Shown here: positions 44,671-53,250 of the stretch, in pieces
Layout: each line of letters opens with the position of its first letter
Numbering within the stretch: the first letter of the stretch is position 1
Source of the DNA: CAZKXX01 sp964556705
Lineage (GTDB): Bacteria; Acidobacteriota; Terriglobia; UBA7540
Length of the DNA stretch: 62,109 nt
Assembly: GCA_964556705.1 (NCBI GenBank)
Contig: CAZKXX010000007.1
Coordinates: 1 to 62,109 of the forward strand
Direction of reading: 5' to 3'
Position numbers and translations under genes: made by a program
Notes under the pieces: generated by a model
Seen by the model: only the letters and a program-made list of their open reading frames with translations
The model's database searches: none
Told to the model about the DNA's origin: nothing

Positions 44671-45681
44671 TCAGCACTGCGTTCGCGCCCCGTTCGACAT
44701 CACGCGCGACCGAACGTTGTCCTTCAAGAGCGTCCAGTAGGAAGCGTCGAGGTAGGCCCGAATCGAAACGTAGCACCCGCCGCAGGTGTTTCCCGCCACG
44801 AACCGCTCGCGGATTTCTTCCAAACTTCCGTACACCGGCTCGTGCATCGAGCAGGGCCGCAGCCCCCCGTCCGGCGTGACCACCAGAAAGCGCCGCCCCG
44901 CCTGGCAGCCGGGGACCGAGCCGTCCCGGAAAAAGTCGTGCGTACCGGAAAGCGTCCAGGGAGAATTCGCCACGCGATTTCCCCGCGCTTTGAGCGCCAG
45001 CAGTTCGTCCATCGTGCGGCGCAACAGCGCCAGGTCTTCCGCGGACTCGACGGAATGCTCCATGGCGCCCGTGCGCAGCGGCGTGTAGGCGCTGTAGGAA
45101 ATCGAAACGCCCCACTTCTCCGCGGTCCGATAGGTCTCGAGCAACGTCGGCAAATTCTCGCGCGTGATCGCCGTATTGAGCACCACGTCGTCGTAGCCGT
45201 GCCGCGCCAGCGCCGGCACCAGCTGCTCCAGATGCCGGAAAAGTCCGGGCGAGCGCCGGAAATCGTCGTGACGCTCGTCGGGAAAATCCAGCGAAATGGA
45301 GAACTGGTTCACGCCCAGCGCGCGCAGCGCAAGGTATTTCTCCTCCGTCATCAGACGCCCGTTGGAAACGAGGATCGTGTAGGGCAGCCCGCTCGGCTCC
45401 TTCACCGCGCGGATGATTTCGCCCAAATCCCTGCGCAGCAGCGGCTCGCCGCCGGAAATCTGGACGGCCAGCGGGTTCCATTGTTCGCGCAGCCGCCGGT
45501 AATCGTCCGGGCCCAGCAGGCCTGGAGGGTCGGGCTTGATTCCGCCCTTGTCGCAGTGCCGGCAGTTGGCCGTGCAGGAATGAGTGACCTCAAACGAGAC
45601 GACGAGCGGACGCCCGGTGAGAAAACTCCACGTCCCGCGCGCCACGAGACGCGCGGCGCGGGCCATCGGAATCGCCCTCAC
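44671..45681 (-). CDS. Radical SAM/SPASM-like enzyme
   Basis: 336 residues from the GTG at 45681, chosen because AGGAG lies 7 nt upstream. The CxxxCxxC cluster motif is CTANCRHC (Cys36, 40, 43), followed by the SAM-binding GGEP in VQISGGEPLLRRDL. Toward the C-terminus Cys residues (CQAG, RPCSMHE, NTCGGC) could bind a second FeS cluster. The chemistry is unknown. It is divergent from another radical SAM gene at 46067. Confidence 0.85.
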   Translation of the reverse strand: MRAIPMARAARLVARGTWSFLTGRPLVVSFEVTHSCTANCRHCDKGGIKPDPPGLLGPDDYRRLREQWNPLAVQISGGEPLLRRDLGEIIRAVKEPSGLPYTILVSNGRLMTEEKYLALRALGVNQFSISLDFPDERHDDFRRSPGLFRHLEQLVPALARHGYDDVVLNTAITRENLPTLLETYRTAEKWGVSISYSAYTPLRTGAMEHSVESAEDLALLRRTMDELLALKARGNRVANSPWTLSGTHDFFRDGSVPGCQAGRRFLVVTPDGGLRPCSMHEPVYGSLEEIRERFVAGNTCGGCYVSIRAYLDASYWTLLKDNVRSRVMSNGARTQC

Positions 45682-46066
45682 ACCGAATCTCCTGTGTGAA
45701 ATTCTGAAGGCGTCGCGCTCCGGCGCGAGCCTTGCCGCTTTCCGGATATGGACATAGCATTCGTCTGGCCAAATTGGCATGTCGTTGGTCAGGAACACGG
45801 TTGGCGTTTGTCAGGAATGCGCGCGCCCGGGTAACGCTGGGCGGCCTGCTGGCGCATTTCAAGCGGCAATTTTCTCCATTCGAGGCTTTCCCGTTCTAAC
45901 CCGCCATTTCCCTCAGCTAGACTGAACTCGTTTGTTTCCAGAGCCCTGCGGGCAGCCATTGACATTCTGACCCGGCCTCGGCGATAAAATCTTCCGGGGC
46001 GCTCAGGGAAGAACGGCACACATTCTCATTCGGCAGAAATCGGCTCGCACGATTTCGAGGAATTTC
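45682..46066. other. Intergenic region between divergent radical SAM genes
   Basis: About 385 bases. The frame of the left gene stays open to about 45798, so a longer N-terminus is possible. No clear promoter pair, hairpin or other gene is seen. Confidence 0.4.
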
Positions 46067-47104
46067 ATGCACGCGGCCACCCGCTCCATCGCGCTGAGGC
46101 GAAAGCTGAGGTTTGCAAACACCCGCCTCCGCGAATGGCGGATGATCGCCAAAGGGCTCCTCTCGCCCAAGCACCCCGTCCTCGCGCACGTCATCCCCAT
46201 CCGGCGCTGCAACCTCTCGTGCGCCTACTGCAACGAATACGACACGTTCTCCAAGCCCGTGCCCACCGAAGTGATGTTCCAGCGCGTGGACCGGCTGGCT
46301 TCCTTCGGCACCACCATCATCACCATGAGCGGCGGCGAACCGCTGCTGCATCCGGAACTCGAGCGCATCATCCAGCGCGTGCGCAGCCACGGGTGCCTCG
46401 CCGGGCTCATCACCAACGGCTACCTGCTGACGCCGCAGCGCATCGAGTCGCTCAACCGCGCCGGGCTCGACCACCTCCAGATCTCGATTGACAACGTCAG
46501 GCCCGACGAGGTCTCGAAGAAGAGCCTCAAGGTGCTCGATCAGAAGCTCGTGATGCTGGCGAAATACGCGGTGTTTCACGTCAACATCAACTCGGTGATC
46601 GGCACGGCGGTGCGCAATCCCGAAGATGCGCTGGCCGTGGCGCGCCGCGCCATCGAGCTCGGCTTCACCAGCACCGTGGGCATCCTCCACGACGGCAACG
46701 GGCAGCTCCAGCCGCTTTCCGGGCGCCAGCAGGAAATCTTTGCGGAAATCATGGCCATGGGGAAACGCTCCTACGCGCGCTTCAACCTGTTTCAGAAAAA
46801 CATCGCGCGCGGAATCCCCAACGACTGGCGCTGCCGCGCCGGCAGCCGCTACCTTTACATTTGCGAGGACGGCCTGGTCCACTACTGCTCGCAGCAGCGC
46901 GGATTTCCCGCCATCCCGCTCGCCGAATACACCGCCGAACATCGCGAGCACGAATACCACACGCTCAAGACCTGCGCGCCGCGCTGCACGGTTTCCTGCG
47001 TCCAGCAGGTGGCCATGCTCGATAACTGGCGCGCCCCGCAGACCCGCCCCGCCTTCGTCCCCGTCGGAGCGCTCGTCGAGCTCCAGACGCCGGCGCAGGA
47101 TTAG
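46067..47104 (+). CDS. Radical SAM enzyme with C-terminal Cys cluster
   Basis: 345 residues. RRCNLSCAYC gives the 4Fe-4S site (Cys48, 52, 55) and TMSGGEPLLHPELE the SAM site. The second half has VHYCSQQRGFP and CAPRCTVSCVQQ, which fit an auxiliary cluster. GAGGAA lies 5 nt before the ATG. It resembles the HpnH/SPASM class in layout, but the substrate cannot be told. Confidence 0.85.
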   Translation: MHAATRSIALRRKLRFANTRLREWRMIAKGLLSPKHPVLAHVIPIRRCNLSCAYCNEYDTFSKPVPTEVMFQRVDRLASFGTTIITMSGGEPLLHPELERIIQRVRSHGCLAGLITNGYLLTPQRIESLNRAGLDHLQISIDNVRPDEVSKKSLKVLDQKLVMLAKYAVFHVNINSVIGTAVRNPEDALAVARRAIELGFTSTVGILHDGNGQLQPLSGRQQEIFAEIMAMGKRSYARFNLFQKNIARGIPNDWRCRAGSRYLYICEDGLVHYCSQQRGFPAIPLAEYTAEHREHEYHTLKTCAPRCTVSCVQQVAMLDNWRAPQTRPAFVPVGALVELQTPAQD

Positions 47105-47403
47105 CGCCGCGAGCGGCGTGTCCTTCTTCTCCGCTTTGTCTGTGGCGCGTGGTGCCGCCTCTCGGAAACTGGAAATTAGAAATTGGAAACTGGTGCGCCG
47201 TCGCCGGCGGGTCTCGTTTCAGGCTTCTCGAGTGTTAGTGTTATTGATTCTGAAGCAAGTTTGAGGAAACCACGGTCGAGAAGGCAGGTTCGAATCTCGA
47301 CGATTCGCCTCCTCATGTTGGGCGTCTAAACCCTTTGATTGCGAAGCAGATTTGGCTTACGATAGACGCAAGCCAGCGAGACCCGTGACCCGAAAGAGGC
47401 AAT
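47105..47403. other. Intergenic region before the toxin-antitoxin pair
   Basis: Holds the word repeat GGAAACTGGAAATTAGAAATT (about 47164-47184) and a small hairpin around CGAATC/GATTCG (about 47292-47308). A T-loop-like GGTTCGAATC is present but no tRNA can be folded. Confidence 0.4.
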
Positions 47404-47592
47404 ATGGCGACGACGAACATTAAAGAAGAAGCTCGCCGTCTGGTGGAGAAGCTCCCGGAGAACTCCACATGGGACGATTTGATGCACGAGATTTACGTGC
47501 GGCAGGCGATTGAAGCGGGACTCGCCGACAGCGACGCGGGCCGCACCACAGACGTTGAAGCGGTTCGCTCGAAGTTCGGCCTACCGAAGTGA
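47404..47592 (+). CDS. Antitoxin of a RelE/ParE-type pair
   Basis: 62 residues: KEEARRLVEKLPENSTWDDLMHEIYVRQ, then EAGLADSDAGRTTDVEAVRSKFGL. This is a common short antitoxin type encoded before RelE-family toxins. The stop overlaps the toxin start (GTGA). Confidence 0.85.
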   Translation: MATTNIKEEARRLVEKLPENSTWDDLMHEIYVRQAIEAGLADSDAGRTTDVEAVRSKFGLPK

Positions 47593-47867
47593 AAGTCCAT
47601 TGGACGGACACAGCCGTCGCGCACCTGCAAACCATTCACGCCTACCTTGCGAAAACCTCTCCTGATTATGCGCAGCGGATGGTGGACCGCCTGACCAGAA
47701 GGACGCAACAAATCGGCGAGTTTCCCCTATCAGGGCGCGTGGTGGCCGAGTTTGAAACGGCCCAAATCCGAGAAGTCGTGGAAGGACCTTACCGGATCAT
47801 CTATCACATCAAGCCAAACCAGGTTGATGTCCTTGCGGTCATCCATGCCGCCCGGCAGCCGTTTTAG
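47589..47867 (+). CDS. RelE/ParE-family toxin
   Basis: 92 residues with the family layout: VHWTDTAVAHLQTIHAYLAK at the start, REVVEGPYRIIYHIKPNQVDVLAVIHAARQPF at the end (Y-R-I-I-Y and V-I-H-x-A-R are typical). It should cut mRNA or poison gyrase when free of its antitoxin. The GTG start overlaps the antitoxin by 4 bp. The 3' end overlaps the convergent methyltransferase gene by 29 bp. Confidence 0.88.
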   Translation: MKVHWTDTAVAHLQTIHAYLAKTSPDYAQRMVDRLTRRTQQIGEFPLSGRVVAEFETAQIREVVEGPYRIIYHIKPNQVDVLAVIHAARQPF

Positions 47868-48621
47868 TCTGTAGATTCTCGTTGTCCAAGTTTAATTTCC
47901 ACTCCACCTGTGCCAGCACGCCGCCCAGCACGCGCGCATCGTTGTTGGTGAGTTCCAGATCAAGCAGCAGCCGACGGAGTTTGCGCAGCGTGGCGGCGCG
48001 GCTTTTGGGCTTCAGGTAGCCCGCCGCGTCGAGCAGGCGCGCCGCGCGGTTGAAAAGGTGCTCGAGCGACTGGAGGTTGGCGGGGTCGGAAAGGTGGATG
48101 CGCGCCTTCGGCGGTCGCGTCGCGACAAGCCCGGCGCGCGCCAGCTCGTAGCAGCAGACGGCCACGGCCTGGCCGAGGTTCATGGATGGCGTTTCGACAG
48201 AAGTGGGAATGCGCACGAGAAGGTGGCAGGCGGCGAGGTCGTCGTTCGAGAGCCCCGTTTTTTCCGAACCGAAGACCAGCGCGGCTTTTCGGTGGCGCGC
48301 GGCGTGGCGCCGCAGTCGCACGGCGAGGTCGTCGAGCGGAACAAGATCGCGATCGAGGTTGCGGCGTGTCCCGGCCGTTGTGCCGATGGCCAGCGAACAT
48401 TCGCCGACCGCTTCGGCCAGCGTCGCCGCGACGCGCGCGCTTTTCAGCACATCCTCGGCGCCCACCGCCGAGCGCGCTTCCTCCCACACCGGCGGGTGCG
48501 GCGCGAGGAGGACCAGGTCGCGCACGCCGAAGTTGGCGCAGGCGCGTGCCGCCGCGCCGATATTGAGCGGATTGCGCGGCCGCACCAGCACGACGCGCCA
48601 GGCTATTCGGGGCCGCTTCAT
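47839..48621 (-). CDS. TrmJ-like SpoU-family RNA 2'-O-methyltransferase
   Basis: 260 residues with the trefoil-knot SPOUT fold: VLVRPRNPLNIGAAARACANFG (motif 1), ALVFGSEKTGLSNDDL (motif 2) and IPTSVETPSMNLGQAVAVCCYEL (motif 3), then a helical C-terminus. It probably methylates ribose at position 32 of tRNAs as TrmJ does. The C-terminal 10 residues lie inside the convergent toxin gene. Confidence 0.9.
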   Translation of the reverse strand: MKRPRIAWRVVLVRPRNPLNIGAAARACANFGVRDLVLLAPHPPVWEEARSAVGAEDVLKSARVAATLAEAVGECSLAIGTTAGTRRNLDRDLVPLDDLAVRLRRHAARHRKAALVFGSEKTGLSNDDLAACHLLVRIPTSVETPSMNLGQAVAVCCYELARAGLVATRPPKARIHLSDPANLQSLEHLFNRAARLLDAAGYLKPKSRAATLRKLRRLLLDLELTNNDARVLGGVLAQVEWKLNLDNENLQTKTAAGRHG

Positions 48622-48787
48622 GGAAGAGGATCTTATCAGGTCCGATGGGATTGGCCACAGAGACTCTGAGAAGAGAGTTGTTCGGTCCGGAGTCGTTCAG
48701 TCCGGAGTCCGCGAGAACCGTTTCTTTCAGTCTTCAATCTCTCTTTCCCTCTGAGTCTTTGTGGCTCTGTGGTGAAAGAAGCGCTCG

Positions 48788-49738
48788 TTACTTGATGGGG
48801 ATGCGGTCCTTGTTCTTCGCCAGCCACTGTTCAAACGTTTGAAGCGCCGGATTCAGGCTCCGCGAGAACTCGAGGCTGCGCGCGCCGCAGAAGTAGTCGT
48901 TGAAGTCGCGCTTGAACTGGAACATGTTCCCGAGGTCTTCGGCGCCGGGAAATCCCAGGCCGCGATACACGTCCGGCTCGACGGCGTTGTAGCGCACTTT
49001 CTGGCCCAGTGCTTTGGTGAGCGCCGCGGCCATCTGCGCTCCCGTCAGGTGTTCGCCGGCGATGCCGACCGTCTTGCCGAGGAATTCCTTGCCGCGCCTG
49101 AAGATTCCGAACGCGCACTTGCCGATATCCTCGACCGCGATGCCGGGGAGCTTCTTGTCCCCCACGGGAAAGGTCAGGGCGAGCTTGCCGTCGGGCCCGC
49201 GCTGCGGACCCGAGCCGAAGTAAATGAAGTTTTCCCAGTAGAACGACGTCAGCAGGAACGTCGTGGGCACTCCCGCCTCCGTAAAGAGCTTGTTGGCCTC
49301 GCCCTTGGCGTCGAAATGCGGGACCTTGTACTTGCCCATGAGGGTGGGCATGCGATTGTCGCTGAGCGGCACCCACTGGCGCGTATCTTCGAGCGTCGAC
49401 CAGATAACGTGCTGGAGTCCGGCGTGCCTGGCCGCCTGCGCCATGTTCTTCGCCTGGGCGAATTCCTTCTCAGGCGAAAAATGTTCCCAGAAGTTGGTGA
49501 TGCAAAAAGCCCCGTAGGCGCCCGCAAACGCGCGTTTCAGACTTTCGACGTCGTCGAGGTCGGCGGCGACGACTTCGGCCCCCTGCCGGGCCAACGCTTT
49601 CGCCTTGTCGGAATCGGGCTTGCGCGTCAGCGCGCGCGCGGTGAAACCGGCCGCGGGCTCGCTCAGAATGGCGCGCACCAGCCCGCCGCCCTGCGCGCCG
49701 GTCGAGCCGACCACGGCAATCACCTTCTTCTCAGGCAT
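48788..49738 (-). CDS. NmrA-type NAD(P)-binding protein
   Basis: 316 residues of the atypical short-chain dehydrogenase class. VIAVVGSTGAQGGGLVRAIL is the nucleotide motif, ADLDDVESLKRAFAGAYGAF the next strand, and HVIWSTLEDTRQW replaces the usual Tyr-Lys catalytic site. NmrA proteins act as redox sensors or reductases. A GAGGAGG sits 5 nt before the ATG. Confidence 0.9.
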   Translation of the reverse strand: MPEKKVIAVVGSTGAQGGGLVRAILSEPAAGFTARALTRKPDSDKAKALARQGAEVVAADLDDVESLKRAFAGAYGAFCITNFWEHFSPEKEFAQAKNMAQAARHAGLQHVIWSTLEDTRQWVPLSDNRMPTLMGKYKVPHFDAKGEANKLFTEAGVPTTFLLTSFYWENFIYFGSGPQRGPDGKLALTFPVGDKKLPGIAVEDIGKCAFGIFRRGKEFLGKTVGIAGEHLTGAQMAAALTKALGQKVRYNAVEPDVYRGLGFPGAEDLGNMFQFKRDFNDYFCGARSLEFSRSLNPALQTFEQWLAKNKDRIPIK

Positions 49739-49897
49739 GTGTTCCTCCTCGATGAGCCGCGCGCAAACGCAGGCTCAGCGGTGTTGGTCTTGTGCCCTGA
49801 CCCGGAGTCCGCAGAGGGAAGCTCTGCGGAGTCTGAAACTCAACTCGTGACTGCCGAATTCGGCCGGAGGCCGCAAACCTGGCCGCTTCGCCGCTCC

Positions 49898-51616
49898 CTA
49901 CTGCTTCGGTTCGCTCGCCGGCGCGCTCTTCCCCGGCTCGTCCACGGCCTCGGCGCTGACGATGCGGACCTTCGCCTTGAACTGCTTGTAGTCCGTATAG
50001 CGAATCGTTTGCCGGATGCGCACGGGGCCAGACGAAAAATGCAGCGTATCGTCGGCCATGGTAAACGTGGGAAACCAGTATTTGCCGTCAATTTGTTCGC
50101 GGTACGTGGTGAACCGCGGGAAAAGGTTTTGTCCGCGCTTGGAGGGCTTGGGCTCGGGAACGGTCTTGCCGGTGGACTTGACGATTTGCAGGTCGCGGTC
50201 GTCCACCCAGATCACGCCCTGAAAGTACAGCCGGTCTTTCTTCAGTTCCTTCGGCCGCACGTTGAACACGTAGGCCGTAATCTCGTCCACTTTCACGTGG
50301 CCCAGGTAGCGGACGTCGTATTCGTCGAGTTCGTCGGAAGTGAGCACAAACGGCTGGATGTTGCGCATCGAATCGAGGTCTTCCTGCGTCACCATGATGC
50401 GCTTGAGCGTATCCACGGGCGCGTAGGTCACGCGCTCGATGCGGCTTCCGTCATCGTTGTAGAGGATGTCCCATTCCTGATGGAAGACGCCGACCACGCT
50501 GCCTCCGTCGTCGAGTTCCTGGACGCGGTTGATCTGATGATAGGTGTACTGATTGCGCGCCTCCTTAAACATCTTCTCCTTGGCGGCGAACTCGTGGATG
50601 ATCCGCTCGATCTGGTCGGGGCTCGGGTCGGCGAGCTTCGCGCCGGCCACGGCCGAGGCGGGCACGATATCTCCACCCGCCGGGGGCGGGCTCGTCGCCG
50701 GAGCGGTTCCCGTCGAAGGCGCGCCGGCCGGCGCCGGAAGCACCGCCACCGCATCCGGCTCAGCCGCGACGGCGGGCGGCACAACGGGGGATTCCGCCAT
50801 CTGGAGCTTCGGTAAGCCCAGCAAGTCTCTCGTCCAGCGCTCCACGCTGTCCAGGTTGACGGCGCCGACCACGCGGTAGTGAATCTTGCCGTCGCGCCCG
50901 ATGAGGAACGTGGTGGGCAGCGCCGCGATGCCGCCGTAGCGGTCAATCGTCTTCCGGTGGCTCATCGCCACCGGATAGTTCATCTTGTACCGCGTATAGA
51001 ACTGCTGGACGGGTTCGGTCTCGTCGTCGGTGGCGATGCCGATGACCTGAAAGCCGTGCGAGCCGTAGCGGTCCTGGAGCTCGACAAACGCCGGGATTTC
51101 GATCCGGCAGGGCTCGCACCACGTGGCCCAGAAGTTGAGGAGAACGACTTTGCCCTTGTAGTCGGCGAGACGCACGGCCTGGCCGGAAATCGACTTGAGC
51201 GAAAAGTTGGGCGCGTCGAGGAGGTCGCCGGGAGCCACGGCGGGGCGGCTTCCCAAATCTTCCAGAATCGCGTCCACTTCCCCTTCCACAGCTTTCTGGG
51301 AGGTCGCGGCCGGTGTGCCGGAGGGGGAAGCCGGCTGGCTCGAACCGCCGCCGGCCAGACGCAACGCGTCCAGAAGCAGGTCGTCGGCGCCGAGGTTGCG
51401 GAGCTTGCGCTCGATTTCAGGTGTCAGCTCGAAGCCCACGCCGCGCGTCTCAACCAGCACGAGGATCTTCTCCGTGTCCGCCCCCGCGGAGAGCAGCAGG
51501 GTCACGTCCTCCTCGCTGAGCGGCTTTTCCGCGGCCGGCACCGGCGCGGGCGCGGACAGCGCCAGCGCCAGGACAGCCAGCATCCAGCTTCTCGTGACAA
51601 GCGCTCGCTCCACCAT
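49898..51616 (-). CDS. TlpA-like thioredoxin fused to a LolA-like domain
   Basis: 572 residues. Signal peptide, a helical domain (about 30-90), a TlpA/AhpC-type thioredoxin domain (about 130-275) with active site WATWCEPC, a Pro/Ala linker, then a LolA-like beta domain (about 350-560: RIERVTYAPVDTLKRIMVT; YFQGVIWVDDRDLQIVK; FPRFTTYREQIDGKYWFP). The C-terminal part is elsewhere found as a separate outer-membrane lipoprotein-sorting-like protein. The fusion suggests thiol chemistry coupled to lipid or lipoprotein handling. GGGAGG precedes the ATG. Confidence 0.85.
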   Translation of the reverse strand: MVERALVTRSWMLAVLALALSAPAPVPAAEKPLSEEDVTLLLSAGADTEKILVLVETRGVGFELTPEIERKLRNLGADDLLLDALRLAGGGSSQPASPSGTPAATSQKAVEGEVDAILEDLGSRPAVAPGDLLDAPNFSLKSISGQAVRLADYKGKVVLLNFWATWCEPCRIEIPAFVELQDRYGSHGFQVIGIATDDETEPVQQFYTRYKMNYPVAMSHRKTIDRYGGIAALPTTFLIGRDGKIHYRVVGAVNLDSVERWTRDLLGLPKLQMAESPVVPPAVAAEPDAVAVLPAPAGAPSTGTAPATSPPPAGGDIVPASAVAGAKLADPSPDQIERIIHEFAAKEKMFKEARNQYTYHQINRVQELDDGGSVVGVFHQEWDILYNDDGSRIERVTYAPVDTLKRIMVTQEDLDSMRNIQPFVLTSDELDEYDVRYLGHVKVDEITAYVFNVRPKELKKDRLYFQGVIWVDDRDLQIVKSTGKTVPEPKPSKRGQNLFPRFTTYREQIDGKYWFPTFTMADDTLHFSSGPVRIRQTIRYTDYKQFKAKVRIVSAEAVDEPGKSAPASEPKQ

Positions 51617-51725
51617 GTCCTCCCTCGGCGCGGCCCCGTTTCGACCGGCTCCTTTAATAGAATCTCATGGCGCCCCGCGAGTTGCATGCGAGGTCCCAGG
51701 CGGTTCGGGGCCCGCGCGTCCTGGC

Positions 51726-51869
51726 TTATCGCGCGCGGCGTTTGTTCTTGAGGCGCATCTGGCGGATCTTTTTCGGGCTCCGCTTGGGCTTGGAAATGGC
51801 AAAGCTCGCGGTCCCCACGCGGCGCACTTTCCATTCTCCCGCCGCCGGAGAGTCCTTTTCCGTGGTCAT
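51726..51869 (-). CDS. Possible 47-residue basic protein
   Basis: MTTEKDSPAAGEWKVRRVGT, then a very basic end rich in Lys/Arg (SKPKRSPKKIRQMRL and beyond). GGGAGG lies 4 nt before the ATG. The charge pattern suggests nucleic-acid binding, but no family is recognised and composition alone could give such an ORF. Confidence 0.45.
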   Translation of the reverse strand: MTTEKDSPAAGEWKVRRVGTASFAISKPKRSPKKIRQMRLKNKRRAR

Positions 51870-52004
51870 CCATCCTCCCGGAACCTGGGTCTGAAAAAAG
51901 TCCCGGAAAGATTATAGCAGGAGGGAGGGCCGTCGAGGGCGCGGAAGGCGGGCAGCGCCCTCCAACCGAATCGCGGGAGTCTTCCAGCGTCTCAGGAGGT
52001 TTTC

Positions 52005-52032
52005 GGCCGTGTGGCAGACACTCCACACGGCC
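52005..52032. other. Perfect 10-bp hairpin downstream of the small secreted-protein gene
   Basis: GGCCGTGTGG and CCACACGGCC close an 8-nt loop. There is no T-run after the stem on the strand of the gene at 52102, so it may be an RNA-stabilising stem and not a classic terminator. Confidence 0.55.
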
Positions 52033-52101
52033 ACGCTCCGCCCCGGGCCCGCCCACCACCAGACCGCGCGCCCGCCGAACGGCCCTGAGGCCCTTTCGAC
52101 T

Positions 52102-52428
52102 TCACTTCGCGGCTTCGATGGAAGCCACCTCGATCGTGTCCCCCTTGAGCGCGCCCGTGACTTTCACCTTCTGACCTGCGAACTTCTCAGGGGTTTTCTG
52201 ATCGCTGAGCTTATAGACTTTCCCGGCCTCGCGGTCCGCCAGGATGTATTCGCTCCCCGCCTTGACGCACATCAACGTGCAGTCCTTGTCGCTCTGCCCT
52301 TCCATGCCGTGCTTCAGGCCGCACATCGCGTCGCCGATGTGGCCGGTGAAGGTCTTCTGCTGGGGCGCAGCCAGCGCCAGGGCAGTCCCGAAAAATCCGG
52401 TGAGAATCAGATACGCAGCCTTTCGCAT
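52102..52428 (-). CDS. Small secreted Cys/His-motif protein (paralogue A)
   Basis: 108 residues: signal peptide (LILTGFFGTALALA), then a motif region DAMCGLKHG...DCTLMCVKAGSEYIL and a small beta domain (GKVYKLSDQ, GQKVKVTGALKGDTIEVASIE) of OB-like look. It is clearly paralogous to the gene at 52933: both have C-G-x-K-H-x9-C-x3-C-V-K-x-G-x2-Y-[IV]-L. The Cys/His set could bind metal or form disulfides. No function is known to me. Confidence 0.82.
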   Translation of the reverse strand: MRKAAYLILTGFFGTALALAAPQQKTFTGHIGDAMCGLKHGMEGQSDKDCTLMCVKAGSEYILADREAGKVYKLSDQKTPEKFAGQKVKVTGALKGDTIEVASIEAAK

Positions 52429-52657
52429 CTTCGTCCTCCGTTGCAGTAAGTTTCAGCAAGTTGCGCGGGGCTCCTGAGGGACCGCGCCATTCCCGGCCGC
52501 CTCAGTAGCCCCACGAGCGATTAGATGGCGGGTCTTCTCTCACGATTCAGGCCTTGGAGGGTCTTCATCACGCGGCGCGCGCCGCCCAGGTCAGGTTGAT
52601 TTCGCGAGGCAAGCGCAGGACACTCTTGGGAGAAATCAGTTACGAAGGGGGTGGCGT

Positions 52658-52846
52658 ATGCAGATCGAACTGCATGACAGGGAATGCTCCCTCTTACTGG
52701 AGTTGCTCGAGACCTACTACGGCGAGTTGCGGGCGGAGATTCGACGCACTGACAATCCCATGTACAAGAGAGAACTGAAGGGACGGGAGGAGATTGTCGA
52801 GGGGCTGCTCGCCCGGCTGAGAGCGGCCGGGCAGGCTGCGGCGTAG
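52658..52846 (+). CDS. Small helical protein, unknown
   Basis: 62 residues: MQIELHDRECSLLLELLETY, then YGELRAEIRRTDNPMYKREL, then a Leu/Arg-rich helix. This pattern (short acidic start, LLLExLExY, E-I-x-x-T-D) recurs in small proteins of soil bacteria, but no role is known. A G-rich site lies before the ATG. Two secreted paralogues flank it on the other strand. Confidence 0.7.
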   Translation: MQIELHDRECSLLLELLETYYGELRAEIRRTDNPMYKRELKGREEIVEGLLARLRAAGQAAA

Positions 52847-52874
52847 GCCGCGGATTGGAAAGACTTTTGTGGAA

Positions 52875-52906
52875 GTGGAACCGCCGGAGAGTCCAGGCGG
52901 TTCCAC
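52875..52906. terminator. Hairpin between convergent genes
   Basis: GTGGAACCGCC and GGCGGTTCCAC form a perfect 11-bp stem with a 10-nt loop, placed between the ends of the genes at 52846 and 52933. It may end transcription from both sides, though no strong T-run follows on either strand. Confidence 0.5.
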
Positions 52907-52932
52907 CTCGTGCGGTCAATTCCTGGAAATCC

Positions 52933-53250
52933 TCAGGATGCCGCTTCCACCGACTCGACCGTAATCTTGCTGCCTTCCATCTTGCCCTTCACCTTCACGG
53001 CCTTGCCGGCGTGGTCCTTGAACTTGTCCTGGGCGTCGAGCTCGTACACCTTGCCGTCGGAAACGAGGACGTAGGTGGCGCCACCCTTGACGCAGCCCTG
53101 GACGCAACCCGCCGCCGCGTTGCTCGCCTCCGAGTGCTTGGCGCCGCAATGGCTGTCGCTCACTACACCTTTCCAGCTCCCTTCACCGGCCCACCCCAGG
53201 CACGTAAAGGCCAGCACCATGACCGAAAGTAACGCGATCCGCTTTACCAT
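52933..53250 (-). CDS. Small secreted Cys/His-motif protein (paralogue B)
   Basis: 105 residues: signal peptide (ALLSVMVLAFTCLGWAG), then SDSHCGAKHS...GCVQGCVKGGATYVL and a beta domain (GKVYELDAQDKFKDHAGK; VKVKGKMEGSKITVESVE). It aligns over its length with the 52102 protein, with the three Cys and the His at identical spacing. AAAGGAGG precedes the ATG. Confidence 0.82.
   Translation of the reverse strand: MVKRIALLSVMVLAFTCLGWAGEGSWKGVVSDSHCGAKHSEASNAAAGCVQGCVKGGATYVLVSDGKVYELDAQDKFKDHAGKAVKVKGKMEGSKITVESVEAAS

Noticed and set aside
47265..47325. GGTTCGAATC looks like a tRNA T-loop
   Set aside because: The flanking bases do not form a T-stem, and no acceptor, D or anticodon arm can be folded around it.
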